Of a DNA stretch of 64,000 nt, positions 11,001 through 26,100 are shown one piece after another. A model generated the notes under the pieces. That model worked only from the letters and a program-made list of their open reading frames with translations. It did no database searches and was not told the DNA's origin. The stretch is from Leptasterias polaris. Lineage: Eukaryota; Echinodermata; Asteroidea; Forcipulatida; Asteriidae. Numbering within the stretch: position 1 is the first letter of the stretch; the number at the start of each line of letters is the position of its first letter. The position numbers and the translations under genes were made by a program. The DNA is taken from the NCBI GenBank assembly GCA_037783415.1, contig JAZGTN010000009.1:11594001-11658000 (forward strand), in the 5' to 3' direction.

Positions 11001-14000
11001 ATTTGTTCTTAGCCACAAACATGAACCTACTACTAGATATAATAGTAATAGTAATAATAATAATAATAATAAGCATTTATATAGTAGCGCCAAAATCCGC
11101 CTAAAAAGACGCTCAAGGCGCTTTACATAATATTATCAATTCAAACTAGAGATAGTGATTGTAAACAATCACAGAGCTGTTCCGGTAATTTTTGTTAATT
11201 TTGAGCTTTCTAAGCTACAATAAAACACAGACATTACAACTTTATAAACCGTGGTTCAGGAGTTGTGCTTATTTAAATTTTTGAGCTTCCTGTTTAGATC
11301 GGAAGTAAAGGTCAAAGTAAGGTCATCAGAGTGTGCCTAAAAACCTAAACCTGGTCTTCATTCTGATACTGAATCGAAAGGAGCTTTTAAAGCAGAAATA
11401 AAGGTCAACATTGGGTCACGATTACCCAAGGCTAATCCCAAATGCCCAATGATTATATAACTGAAAAAAGTTTGAAAATCGGTTGTGTAGTTCTTGAGAT
11501 ATGGTCCCACTTCCGGTTGACCCATAAGTAAAGGTCAAAATGGGGTCACTGTTATCCAAGGCTAATCTCAAATGCCCAAGGATTCTATAACTAAAAAAGT
11601 TTTTAATCGGCTGTGTAATTCTTGAGATATGGTACCACTTCCGGTTGACCCATAGGTAAAGGTCAACATGGGGTCACGGTTACTCAAGGCTAGTATCCAA
11701 TGCCCATGGAGTCTATAACTGCAACAAGTTTGAAAATCGGTTGTGTAGTTCTTGAGATATGGTCCCACTTCCGGTTGACCTGGAAGTAAAGGTCAACATG
11801 GGGTTACGGTAACCCAAGGCTAATCTCCCATGCCCAAGGAGTCTATAACTGAAATAAGTTTTAAAATTAGCTGTGTAACTCAAGATATGGTCCCACTTCC
11901 GATTGACCCGTCGGTAAAGGTCAACATGGGGTCACGGTTATTCAAGGCTAATCTCCAATGCCCAAGGAGTCTATAACTGAAATAAGTTTTTAAATCGGCT
12001 GTGTAATTCTTAATAATATGGTCCCACTTCCGGTTGACCCGGAAGTAAAGGCCAACATGGGGTCACGGTTACCCAAGGCTAAATTCCAATGCCCAAGGAG
12101 TACTGAAAAAAGTTTGAGGATCGGATGTAAACTTCTTGAGATATGACAGAAACAAGTTTGGCTATTTAAATATTCATACCGCTGTCACGTGAATAATTAA
12201 TTAAGATTGTTTGTCAATAACATCCAAGGATTAGTTCTGCGCGAACTGAGATAAGACCCATTCTTGACAGGCTTTCACAATTGAAAGAGACACAGGTTAA
12301 GTCAATACGATTTGAGGGAAAGAAAGAATAATAATAATAATAAAAATGTAAAAAAATCTCGACAAAAACAAAAGCTGTTCCGACTGAAATAGTCGGAACA
12401 GCTAACAAGCCAATAAACAAACCGAAAAATAAACTACTTACAAAAAAAAAAAAAAAAAAAAAGTATTAAAAGAACCAATAAAAAGGGGGAGAGGTTTCCA
12501 GCACAAGCACCCTCAGCCAGATCCTCAGCATCTGGCCATAAAACACTATTTAAAAGTGGTAAATGCACAAAGAACCAGTAATTAACTGATTGCATAATGA
12601 AGCCAGGATAATTGACTGAAACAAGTATACTTGAGTATTGATTTAATGTGAAAAAACATCTAAACAGTAACACTTAAATTACAACAAAAGGTATTAAAAA
12701 GAAGCGAAAAAGGGGGAGAGGTTTCCAGCACATGCACCCTCAGCCAGATCCTCAGCATTTTGCCATAACAAAATATTTCAAACATAACAGTGGTAATGCA
12801 CAAAGAACCAGTAATTAACTGATTGCATAATGAAGCCAGGATAATTGACTGATAATTGATATTCGTCATAGGAAGTCTGTTAGACTTGGTTCCAAGTCTG
12901 TGCTCGTGGTTTTTAGTCTACCTGATAGCCAATACATTATTGCCTGAAATAGCGACCTCTTGTGGATTAACCTCCGTCTTTAACCTACGATCACAGACTT
13001 GGGAACATTGTTTTTCGGTTTGTACACACCCTATGGCGAATTAGTCCAAAAGTGGACGGAACACTCTGATTGGTCAGAATCTCCGAGGCCTTCAATAAAA
13101 TGCACATTCAAACGTAACCGTTTAGCCTATACCACGGGAAATAGTACAGAAATACAATATTGATGCACATGTAACTAATCTGCCTCTGCTCAGTGATTCA
13201 ACTTGCAGTTTGGAAACAATAAACCCAAAGTGATTCTAGTTTTTAAATTCAAAATAAATAAAAAACGTTCGGAAAATCATTAGACGATTCCATTCAAATA
13301 AAGGGAAAACAGTTTTTCGTCTAGTATGGATCAGGTTATTTGTCATGTTTATTTTCAATATTTTAAAAATACATCTAGTATTATTTTATGTATAAATTAG
13401 AAATAGCATACGGACAAAGCACTATAGAAATAAAAAAACAATGACTCGATCGATTTTACAGAAAATGCTGAAGTGATTATAACCTATTGGGAATAGACGC
13501 AACCAACAGGAGTTTTGTGGCCTGATTGGTCATCTCTCTGGCATAGTGTTGTTATGTAAATGTCAATTGTGAATAAATGAATAACCCGTATATACAAGAG
13601 GGTCAAGTCTGAGATTGCGAGTTAGAGCGCGTGATAGCCAATCTGCGGGGGAATTTTGTGTGGCTGATGCAGAGAAATAACCGCGATCTCAGACTTGAAA
13701 TCAAGTCTAGAAGTCTGTGGATGTTCAGTCGAATAAAATGTACTTCAAATATTACTGAGGACACGCCCATTGCGTTGTTTCCATTGTCAGACACCGCTAC
13801 TACCCCCCCCCCCCCCCCCCCCAACAAACACCTCGAACATTCCGGATGCTGCGATTTCAGGACTCTTTCCGGTTTAGGTAGTTAGACGGAGGACTTCTGG
13901 TGGCAGTAAAGTACTTGAACATCATCAACATTAAACTAACACAAACAAAATATTATTGTGACAAAATTGAAACATTTGTGTTCGTTTGTCTGGCTTTTAC

Positions 14001-17000
14001 GTGTGATCTTTTTATATGCATGTAATTGTTTTTCCCCGTTGCAAAGTCAAGCTGACATTTACAACACCAGATGTTAGATTCGTTGACAAAATCATCTTCC
14101 TTTGGCCTCGATTTGTGAATTGACAAATAAACAAAACTGATGACAAATCTCTTGACATTCTTTCCGTTTGTTTTGAATTAAAGGGAATGTAAACAATTTG
14201 GTAGGGGTGAAAATATAAATGCTCACAGATTTGCACACAACTTACATGGTATGAAGATGGTCAGGGTGGAAAATTTCACTTGAAATTTATTTGCTTGGAA
14301 TGCTCAAGTTTTTAGAAATTGTTTGTTGATCTCGTGAGTCCACTATTTTCTTGTGACTCCAATGGCCGATTGAGCTTAAACTTTCACAGGTTTGCTTTTT
14401 CATGTATATGTTGGTTTAGATCAATTGTGGATACTGGTATTTCACAATTATCATTATTGTCTCTGTGCTCCAAATAACGAACAAAACTTGGCGTCGAACG
14501 TTTTCAAGTGAAACGGTTGACCGATCTTTGAACTGTTATTTGTATGATCAAATTGTTAAAAATAAACCTTACATGTACGTGGACCTGTCCGTCTGTATTG
14601 CAGCTCAAAGCTTTACAAGTTCACAGGTTACACCAAAAGAACAGTAACATAATGTTCCCAGATACGGAAGTAACCTCCATTGCATGTATATTGCACTGCA
14701 AATCTGAATAATATGGATTTCGTAGTCATTCTAACCAGGAAGTGAACTTATTGAGTAAGTTCTCGTGTTAAAGCTAATGATATTGACATTATCAACTAAG
14801 CTGCAATTGGGACAACGCTCGCCCCATAGTATGGTCTACATTCATTATGGTTTTGCAGCGCATGAAGATGCAGGACTATCACTGTTCATCGTTGGAATAC
14901 TGTTAAAAAGTAAGTTGTTATCTATAAGTGAATATTTGAAAAACTAAAGATTGTACACAACAGTCATTTCTTGCTTGGAAACAATTTTGTACTTAGGTCT
15001 TGTTTTTCTTTGACGAATCCTGAAGAAAACAAAACGTTATGGAAAGTGTACGTTTTGTGCTCTCCAATGACAGTTATGAGGCCTACTTTTTGTTTTGTAA
15101 AATATGTTGGTAATTCTTCTGCCTACATTTTGTTTTCTTTTTTTTCTAAACTATGTTTAATTAAGATACTTTGAAACATAATGTGGGTGGTTCGAAACTG
15201 GTAATAAACGTAGAACTACATGTACTTATGTATTTTTAACATATCGGCATTTGGTCAATAGTTTTTGTGAATAAATGCCTTGTTTTGTTCAGTTAGCAAT
15301 AGTCAAGAAGTTAGCAACTGGTGACGGGAGTCTGAAGTTTATAGGATTTTTACAATATATATTTCGCTCTGAATATCAGGCAGCTAAATCTCAAATTGTG
15401 CGCAGTCTTTAGATTGTGCAATCCCAAGATTGCGCTCCACGAGACCACATAAACTCTTGCGATCTAATTTTTGCATCGGTTCAGATCTTTAGTTGAAAAT
15501 TTCTCTACACAACTGTACCTACATAACAAGCGGCGACATATCCTGTGTTCCTCAGATGAGCTTATGTATTTCATAGAGGTCTTTGATGAATTGTTGACCT
15601 TCTTTGTGGTCAATCCCTGTTTGGGGGTTGCAACAGGGTATTTGCACAGTACAACAAACACGTGAGAGTTCACTTCCGACTCTACATACGCCATACATTA
15701 TTATGTCAAAATGTTAAACAAATATCACCAGCAACTCGAACAATCTCTAGGTCCCACACACAGTGCTTGCGTTTTTCGGTGCATTATTGTTATTATCATT
15801 CCTTCTTCCATGTTACAGAGAGCACGAATGATGGCATCACGTCATAGAACATGTACATGTATGCTGTGGCAGCTTATAACATTTACTGCTGTTTTTAAAG
15901 GTAAAGCTTATTTGTTATACTTTTTTGAGAATTCGCCTTAAATCACGGACAGCTACTCAAGGAAAGAGCTATACACTTAACTATTAACTTGGGATGTTGA
16001 ACCAAATCATTTGTCACCAGGGGCACGTTGCCACGTACTCCTGGGGCTGAAACAGGACTACCCCCTTCACAGTCCGTAAGGAGGTAGGCATGGGTATCAT
16101 CCACTAGGAGCCTGGCTAGTAGAGCAGAATGTACTACCTTCTCAGCTTCTTACGAAGTAATCATGGTTAAGTACCTTGCTCAGGGGCACAAGTGTCATGA
16201 GTGGGATTCAAACCCACACTCTGATGCTGACAACACCAGAGCTTGGATCCAGTGAACAAGAATTCTCGGCCACGACACGCCATGACATTTTCAAGTCTTA
16301 TTACTGTGGGTCTCACACAACCTTGTATCAGAAAATTCATTTCAAAATCAAAAGTTTAAAATGCCGTCAAAAGTGAAATTTTCATTAAAACGTTACCTAA
16401 AATATTGTTATGTCCATTGACATATCAGTGTCCAGTTTTACAAAAATTGACCACGAAAGTACGCATTTTCACCTCAAAACTGTTAAAGTAAATCTAGCAT
16501 CCAAATAAGGACCGGAAACTTTTTATAAAGAAGCATCTTTTGTTAAGGGCGCCCCCAATCCTATATATTTAACTACCACTTACAACATGTTTCATTTTTG
16601 CGTACTCCGCTTATGCATACTTACATTAAATGAAAGCTTACAACAGCCTTCTTGAACATTTTTAAAATAATAATGATACATAAATTTTCGCTAAAATTGG
16701 CCAAAAATCGCACCTATGTTTAATCTGTAAAATGCAGTTTGAACCTTTTGGAACGAAATAAAGTTATACAGTATAAATAATATAATCCGTATGTATTTAA
16801 TTCAAGTGTTATTATTTTGTCTCCAGCCACGTACAGCCAGATGGTGGAAGTGTTATTACCACCTGTATCTGGTGTGAATGGCACAAGAACAACCCTTACG
16901 TGCAGTTACTCAGTGACCGGAGAAGGCTTCGTCTTAAACCGCGTGCAATGGTTTAATAGTGAGACCTTTGATGCATCTTCAACAATTGCTAGATTTTCTA

Positions 17001-20000
17001 ATGTCGGAGGAACAAATCCTGAGTATTTCATTGGATATGATTCATCTACTCACACCATGACAAGAGAAGAATCCATGTCAACCTTTACCTTTGCTGAAGT
17101 TAGTGTGTACAACGATGATAGGATCTATGGATGTGAAGTGCAATACAACAAAGGTGTAGACAAAGAATTCGGAAGAACAACAGCAAAATTGACAGTTATT
17201 GGTGAGTGACCCGATGTGTAAGCGTCCCAAGTAGCATTTCGCATTTTGCAAGAGGCCTGTGTACATTGTACCAGTGTTACTGGTAATGATTGAATGCATG
17301 CGCTGCATACATGCACGTATGTATTATTTCATACACTTAAATTAATTATTTTCATTCAATTACTTAGTTAAAATAATTTTGCAAAAAATGGTTAATGGCC
17401 TGACGTTTCGATCCTGGCAGAGTCTTTCTCAAAGGCTAAAGGACATGACAACACACATACACAGGCATACACGTGTAACAGAAGCAGTCAAGTGAAAAAA
17501 CATGAATACAAATGTAGAGAGAAGCAGAAAGCACACAAACAAGCAAATAAAGGGCCGGGTAAACATACAATTTGCTAAAAGCATGTTGTTGTTGTTGTCG
17601 TTGTCGTTGTTCTTTTTTTTTTTTTTTTTGGGGGGGTACCGTTTTTTGTTAAATGTATACTTTATTAATGGCAATAACGGTGTGAGGACCCGGTTTCACT
17701 GGTCTGTATTGACCTAGATCATGTTGGTTGACGACCGGCCGCTGTTACTGGACCGCACCTTCGGTGACATCAGTCAGCCACCAACCCTGGTCATTACCAT
17801 ACAGTGAAGACCGGCTCTTCACACTGTTATTGCCTTATAAAAAAAAAAAAAATTCAAACTGGGGGAAAAAATCATGCTGATCATTTAAACACATTGTACC
17901 TACTGTATGAATGACGTCACAACTGTTGAAGTGTCTTCCTACATGTTCGTGTATGTGACTGTAAAAGTACTTGACAGACAGTCAGGTAACAATAAAGTGA
18001 AACGGGGACTGGGCATTACCTGTGGATACATGTACATCATTTACATTTAACCAGTGTGTGTCACATCATCTGTTTCAGTTTTTCCGTCAACTATTACTTT
18101 GTCTGACTCAGCTGGTGCCTACCCATCTACTGGGGGGACATCATACCTGGTAGAAGGTGAGAATCACCAGTACACATGCGAGGTACCAGACATCAAGCCA
18201 GGGGCATCATTTGCATGGACTGTAGGCAGTCAGGTTTTGCCAAATAGTAACAGCAATAATCCTGATACGGATGACTTGACTACCAGTACGAGTGTAGCAA
18301 CATTGCCAGCTACATGGAGTCACCATGGACAGATTTTACAATGTTTAGCAATCAACGACAAAGACCACCCTGGTCTTAGCATCAGTGTGACAATTGATGT
18401 CAAAGGTAAGTCATAAATCTATATACAATGTATGTTTACAATGATGTAAAGTATCAATAATATTGAACCACGTAACTAATCATACGAATAGCATTTTTTC
18501 ATAGGCGCCACAGGATGTTGCTCATTATTTCTATGGGAGGTACAATGCTATGTTAGAATTATGAGACCTTATTAACAGCACCTTGACAGGTTATTCCTCA
18601 TAGACCTCCGTTTTGTTAGTTCCTATATCCTTGTGTACCGTTTTGAATACGAAGAAGAAAACGATTTTAAATTTTACTCATGAGGGCTTGGGCTAAAAAA
18701 CAACACCATTATTGTCTTAGTATCTGGTTACGTGTCCATGTCAATGTATGAGGCTAACATACATCATGTTTTTCCCCTTTTCTTCAATTAAATCTAAAGT
18801 GCCCCCAAAGTCCTCTTCAATGGCATTGTTGGATTCTGGCGGTGTTTCTCTTGGAGATTCAGTAGATGTTGTCCAAGGTGTAGACCTCACCCTAACATGT
18901 CGGGTTCAGGGTACCAGACCATCTGCAATCATCAAGTGGTATCTTAATGATGTAGTAAAGCAAACAACCACCACCACATCCCCTGGAGTAGGAGATGGAC
19001 TGGTGGATACAGAAGGTTACTGGACATTCACTCCGGAGAGGATCAACCACAGACAGATGGTGAAGTGTGAGGCAAACACTGAAGAGTCAGAACCTCCATT
19101 CCCTTCAGTGAATACTATAGTGAATGTCATTGGTATGTACAACTGAGCTGATATGGATGTAGTGGAATTGTTTTACATTGGCTGTTATAGATTGTCATAC
19201 AATACATACAAATTAACTGCAGTTTGATATGTTTCAAATGATAGCTGTGCGGTTAACATATACATGTTCATGTACATGTAAACCATGGTACATTTTTTGG
19301 TAACCATTAATAGCCCTTTATTTAATTGTTTCATTGTTTTTTAATATTATTATGACTATTATTTTTTATACACAACGTGTGTATTAGATAAATGATTAGA
19401 ATAAAAAAGCTGAGGTTCGGGCAAACATTTGTTGGGCTGTGACAGTACAACCTGACTGTCTTTACTTGTGTCGTGTGAATTTAATGGTGTCTGGTTCCAG
19501 ATAAGTGTAAAATATGACGTTATAAAACTCATATGGAAATAATTCATCAGTCGTTGATGAAGTGAAAATACAATATAATGTGCATCGTCAAATGTGTTGA
19601 TTCGATACATTATAGAAAGAGAGTTTATTTGTATAGGTTGCCTGCTAGCATGGCCATGAAAAGGCTACCAGTTTAGGCTTTTTGTAAACAAGTTTCTACG
19701 ATTTAGGCCTCATTGTATGACCATTAATAAAAACTATTAAATTATCTCATGTGCGCTTTTATTTGCAGTACTCATTATTCATGAGGCTCTATATTTTGAG
19801 ATTTCAAATGTTTTCTACAATTCGCTCTGATGAAATCAACTCCTGTTTTTCGTTTAATTCTAAAAACAATAAAAACCATTTCATCCACAGGCCTCAACAG
19901 CTCAAAAACTTTGATATTGTGTTGTCAAATTATTTAATTACGAGTTCCAATAATTGGACTTTATTATAATTATATGAAAAATCATAAATTCAAACACCTG

Positions 20001-22933
20001 AACACCTTCGTAAAAAAAACTATATACATGAGGAAAGAGGCATAACATGAAAGGACTAACAAACGAAAAATATATTTTGTAAAACGGATTGCTCTGCTTT
20101 CCATCCAGTCCCGGCTGCGATATTTGTTTTCCAGCTCAGTTGCGGCAGAATCAACAGGGGCGCTGTTTGCAGATATTTTCGTAATACAAAAAAATATGAA
20201 TAAAGCATTAGCTGTTGTGTGCATGCTGTCAGCATGATTCTTAGCGAGCCAGCTGCGATCTCTGCACAATATTAATTTGTTGCACTTTTCCATCGAGCAT
20301 CACTTTGTCTGACTCAACTGGTGCCTATCCCCCTACTAGCTATACATCATACCTTGTGGAAGGTCAAAATCGCCACTTCACATGCAAGGTACCAGACATC
20401 AACCAAGGAGCATCATTTACATGGACTGTGTAGGATACCAAGAATTGGATCACAGTGACAGAAATGTTACTGAAAATACTCCTAATCGTTATTGCATTAT
20501 TTTATTTTAATCAATCAGGTCTTGATTGCCTTTCATCTTAATACTAGATTGAAAAAGATCCATCTAGGGTCGAAACATTAGGTCATTAACTTTTTTTTTT
20601 TTTTTTTTTGCATTCATGCCACAGGTCCTTTTGGTTGGTAGGCAGTTTGCAACAGCAAATTCAATTTGTTCATATATTAAATACTTGCTCTGTATTTTTT
20701 TTTTGACGTTTTGTTTGTTTTGTCACAAATTTGAAATATCAAAATAAATTTAAATTACCTCATTTGTAAAATTTCCGCCCAAAGGCCAAAACCAATCTTT
20801 CTTACCAAAAACAAAGTTTTTTGAATAAATAATATTCTCCTTTTTGTGTTTTTTGCCTTCAGCTTTTTTAGTGATTGGCAATTTGTAGTATTTCACTAAT
20901 TTGATGAAATATGTTTGTTTTGATTTTGAACTGCACGCTATATGATAATGAACATTATGAATTGTTTTATACACGATTTTTTTCAAAATGTAACCATTAT
21001 TCTAAAGTGAAGTAAGTGTTTGTACATCAATAAACATTTAAGTTAATTGAACATCGATATGTAGGCTACGCATTTATACTTTGTACTTTGGTGGTCGGGT
21101 TTTTGCAGTCTATTCTTTCCCCAACTTTCACCTCTAGGACCCCGCTTTGAATCGGGCCGAGGGCTGTACGTGGATTGGGTTGTCAGTCCCATACCTGACT
21201 GCGTGGGTTTTCACTGGAATTTTTTTCTGGGGTTTTCCTCCCACATATAAAACTGAAACTTTCTTCATTGTCTTTTCTCAATGGGGGTTCTTGGCTTTTA
21301 AAGTGACTAAAGTTTCAGTCTGTGGGAGTCATTGGCTTCACAACCAGATTAAATGAACTGAAATGACTCGAAATTAAACCTAATCATGTTTATAAAACAC
21401 CGCAAACTGTTTGTTGTCATCATTGATATTTATTATGTCTTATTTGACCCTCGAAATTATAATTTGCTTTATTCATCTTGTCAAATCGTGACGTCATCAC
21501 TCAGTTCCATGTTACGATCGCAAACTGAAAAATGTTCAAGCAAACACATCTATATTTTTCCGTACAGGTCCACCTAACACCCCTGTCATATCAGATAGTC
21601 TTACAATGACTGAGAATGAAGCTACTAGACTGACATGCACAGCAGACATGGGGTATCCTGAAGACTGGTACTTGGCGTGGTCTAATGAAGGCACTCCTAT
21701 AGAGAATCAACCTAATACTATGGCAGACCTTATGGAAACCAGTCGACGTTACATGTTTACCAGTCATCTTGACTTTACTCCTAACAGACAAGACAACAGA
21801 CACTTCATTACGTGTACTGCAAGTAGAACCTCATGGACTTCAACACCATTACCAGAGAAGACATTGGGTCCTATCAATGTCCAATGTAAGTAATTAAACT
21901 CATAACAAAACTCACTTTGGTTTTTCTCTAAAAGGCAAAGTGCACCTATGGTTTTTTGATCCGTTGATTAAATTCTATAATTTGTATTGTAAGTATATAC
22001 CATAAAACAAACTGTGAAAGTGTCATTTGTAGCAGTGGTAGCGTTTTTGAGAGATCGCCAAAAATCTTGACCAGTTGTTTTCTGTCCACGCAGGAAGAGT
22101 AATCCGTAATTGGATTACACAATCAGAGAAATGTTTTATGCAGAAACGTGTCTCAGATTGAGATGGTTTTGAATCCCAATCTCTACAACCACATTCCTTT
22201 GAAGGGAATTTTTTCTCAAAATGGTAGTCATTATCAACAGGTGTTTACATTTATGGAGTAAATTTCAAAGGCAATAATGCACATCACTAATGCGTTCTTG
22301 GGACAACGGTGGTAAAACAAAACTTTAAAAAAAGTAACAGTGTGTACTTATACTAAAGTTAGTTTGTGTCAAATTGTATTGCTGATTTATAAAAGTTGTA
22401 TATCGCAACACTTTTTGAAGGAAATAGTCAAACGGAAAAAACAAATACCAAACATGAGTAAAATGAAACGTGTGACTCTAATTACCAACCATTTTAAAAC
22501 CAATCTGTACTCTGTAAAAATTAATGGGATACCAGATTTCTACTTAATGCATTCTTCACATCTGGCCAGCCTTTAGGCTCTGTTGATGGATAATTTCTTG
22601 ACTTTCACAAATTCTGGTTTGAAATATTATGATTATTGGGGTTGCATGGGTGGTAGTGCGTAAAGCACTCCACCAATGTGGCCCTTGTTCGATTCCCGGC
22701 TAAAGTCATTTCTATGTAGAGTCATGCGTTGTTTTTCTACTGTGCCTAGAGGGTGTTTCTTGGGGCCTTCCGGTTTTCTTCCTTCCGGAAAATTTAAGCA
22801 CTTTCAGGTTTTGGATACCGTGTTCATGTATGAGTTCAATTGTCATTGTGAGTTGATGTAGCTAGCTAGGCTGGCAAAAGGCACCCTTGCATGTATGTGG
22901 CTGAACACGTTGAGACCGTTGTCATATCATGTG

Positions 22934-22972
<39 letters not shown>

Positions 22973-23107
22973 TATTCGACCACAACAGTACAAGTACAAA
23001 AAATACAATACAATGCAATAACGGAGGGGGAAAAAACCCAAAACAGAAACGACAAAGCAACAAAACAAAAAAGAAAAACAAATAAATAAATTAAAGAAAA
23101 ACAAATA

Positions 23108-23144
<37 letters not shown>

Positions 23145-26100
23145 GTCAATAAATTAAAAAGGAATTAAATCAATAAATAAATAAATAAATAAACAAACAA
23201 AATAATAAAAAATAACATTGACATTTTAAACGGAGAACACTGACTTTGTTTCACCACCAGATGAGACCAACATCACCAACAAGCACCAAACTGAGGTTAA
23301 TACCAATAGTGGTTTGACTGCAATCCTGTTCTGCACTGCAAAGGGCAACCCTTCACCTGTCATTACATGGCTCAATGAAGAGATCATCATCGGTGAAAAC
23401 GATGACAAGTACACAGTGATAGTATCGTATACAACATCTGATGCTGATATGACCATTGGAAATGTGACCACCAGCAAACTGAGCATACGGGCAGTGGACG
23501 CTCAGGTGGACTATGGGGTGTATACCTGCAACAGCAACAATGGCATCGGAAACCAAGACTCGCATGAAATCATTCTCAATGGAACAAGTAAGATTAAATT
23601 TAGGACTGGTAAGGTTATAAATCTCAATCTGTCAACAAAATGATATATAAATGTACTACAATTATTGTAAAGGATACCAAGTTGTTGATAAAAGTTCGTA
23701 CCGACTCGATTCTTACAAATTCACTAATTGGTACGTCATCAACTGCCTTGGGGCAACTGGAATTTTTACATTCTTGAGGCATTGTTCTTTTAATTTCCAA
23801 GTTTGATGGTGACTCTTTTAACTGGCTTGACATTCTAAGATTATTATAATATAAGGTTTGCCTTACTGTTTGTTTGGTATTAGGAAGACCAGACATGCCG
23901 ACTGGTGTTGTATTGACTGATCGGTCTTCAAGCTCTATCGCTGTGAATTGGAGAGCTGGTTATGATGGCGGTGAGCCCCAGTGGTTTCATGTCGGCCACA
24001 AGAAGACTGCAGACTCCTCGGAGACAGTCAGCGATAAGATTGATGGAGCAGTGACTACATACAACGTGGATGGTCTTGAGTCATACACGGAGTACGAGAT
24101 CAATGTCTATGCTGAGAATGACCTGGGGAGAAATCCAAGTCCTGGCAGCGTAGTGGAATACACATTGCGTAAGTTTTCAATTGTTCTGTTTGATTGTAAC
24201 TTTGAGTCGAATATGCGTCTAAAAAAATTATGTAAAGTGATATTGAAAAGTCAACACTGCAGCTTATTACGATCATGGCTTGCTCCCGTTAAAATATCAA
24301 GGCATGTCGATCGATGTAAGCGTTAAAGGTGTAGTTGCTTTTTGTTTTAAATAGTTTGTATATAAAACTAAGGAGAAACATTTTTGTCTGACCCGTCTAT
24401 AATCAAAGGTGGTCATCAATCATTATTATTTCAATAATCAATACCTTTTGTCACTACTTTTTATATCAACATTATGTTCACGTGTCGTCAAGCTGGAGCA
24501 CCAATCTTGGATTTAGGTAAATATCTACAACATTATATATTTATAATTTTTATTTTTTTCAGGTGTAATTTATTTTATCATTACTTCCATAATGAACACA
24601 AAAACGTTATAAATAAAGTGTTACGAGTAGGCTTAAAAGTGAATAACAAGGAATCAAGGAAATTAAACAAGTTACGAGAAAATTGTTAGTCCTGCAAACT
24701 ATATGAAACAACACTTTACCCCCCCCCCCCGATATGACGATGGACATGGTCAAAACATTGAATTTGGAGAATGGTCAAAACAGAATGAAGAGTCTCAATT
24801 TCCTTGCAAATAGTTACTATACAATGACTTGAAAGTAGCTATGAAACTATACAGACCTTAAATTTAAATTTTGAAAAACAATTGTTTTTATATGGCTCGC
24901 AAATTTTTTGAAACTCACAATATAAGGCAACTACTGTTTCAAACAAAGGTTTAAATAAACGATTATTCAAGACATAAACAATTAATTACATGAAGAATAA
25001 CTATCTATGTAAATGAATGAATAAATATTTATCAATTGGAAACGCCAGCATGTTTTTTTTTCGGTTGACAAAATTGGCTCAATTGAATGAAGTGATATTT
25101 TTCTGATTAAAACCTGAATTAAATATTCTACAGAATATAACAACTGGACTGTGCAAGATTAATCCTTTGAGCAAGACACTTAACCACAATTGCTTCCTAA
25201 AAAGTTGGGTAGGCCTGCAGGCTCCTAGTGGATGATACCCATGCCTACATCCTTACGGACTAAGAAGGGGAGAACCTTATTCCAGCCCCTGGAGAGGGTG
25301 GGAACGTGCCCCTGGTGAAATTTTATTGGGGTCGACAGCCCAAAAAGAGAACAAAAGTGTGGCCCTAACCAGGCCCGTAAAAAAAATTTAAATATACAAA
25401 AATTAAAGAAACCCCCAAAGAAATTATTTAAAAAAATACCCCTTAAAAAGTCCGCCCCCAAAAAAAATAATAATAATAATAATCCGCCCCCCACGAAACT
25501 ATATTCGACCCCCCCAAAAAAAATATAAAAAACATAATAATACAAATAATAATAAATCCTAGTGACGGGCCTGGCCCTAACCTTTGAGTGGCCGTCAGGC
25601 AATCGTGATGTTAGTGATTTCTCATTTTAAAAACCCAACAACAACAACATTTTGGTTGCACGGACAATGTTATTATCATTCTTTATTCGATTCATTTCTT
25701 TAGATTTCGACTTATTGTATGACTCGATTGGGGGCAGAGTGATAATAAATGGATTGGAAACTAAAGGCGGATGCATCCAGCTGGAGATCAAATATGAAGG
25801 CATCGTAGATTGGGCTGCTTGTGGAGACTGTATCGAAAAAGACGGCCAAATTAATCTATCATATTGGTGTCAACGAACTCAAAAACGCAGAAGGCGGGCT
25901 GTTGGAGACGTAGAAGCTGTGCGTGCCAAGCTTTGTCAAATGAATGGTCAACTACTATGCAGTGATTTCACTGATGTGATGGAACTTGGTAAGTTTACGT
26001 GTATGAGAGAAGTGCGAGATGACAGCTAAGAAAGCCAGTGTTTTAGGGATGAACATAGAATGCTATAGTAATGTTAAATGGAGTGAATGCACTCGAAACA

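Larger units (their letters stand above)
13905..14920 (+). repeat. Segmental duplication of 9014-10070
   Basis: From 'catcatcaacattaaact' through the upstream block and signal exon, this stretch copies 9014-10070 at high identity. Only the last few bases of a V-like exon are included, so the duplication breakpoint is near the exon end. It carries a damaged signal exon at 14862. Confidence 0.85.

Noticed and set aside
17390..17840. Hammerhead ribozyme of a Penelope element
   Set aside because: 'cgaaacgtc' is present on the minus strand but the CTGATGA core is not found at the right distance.
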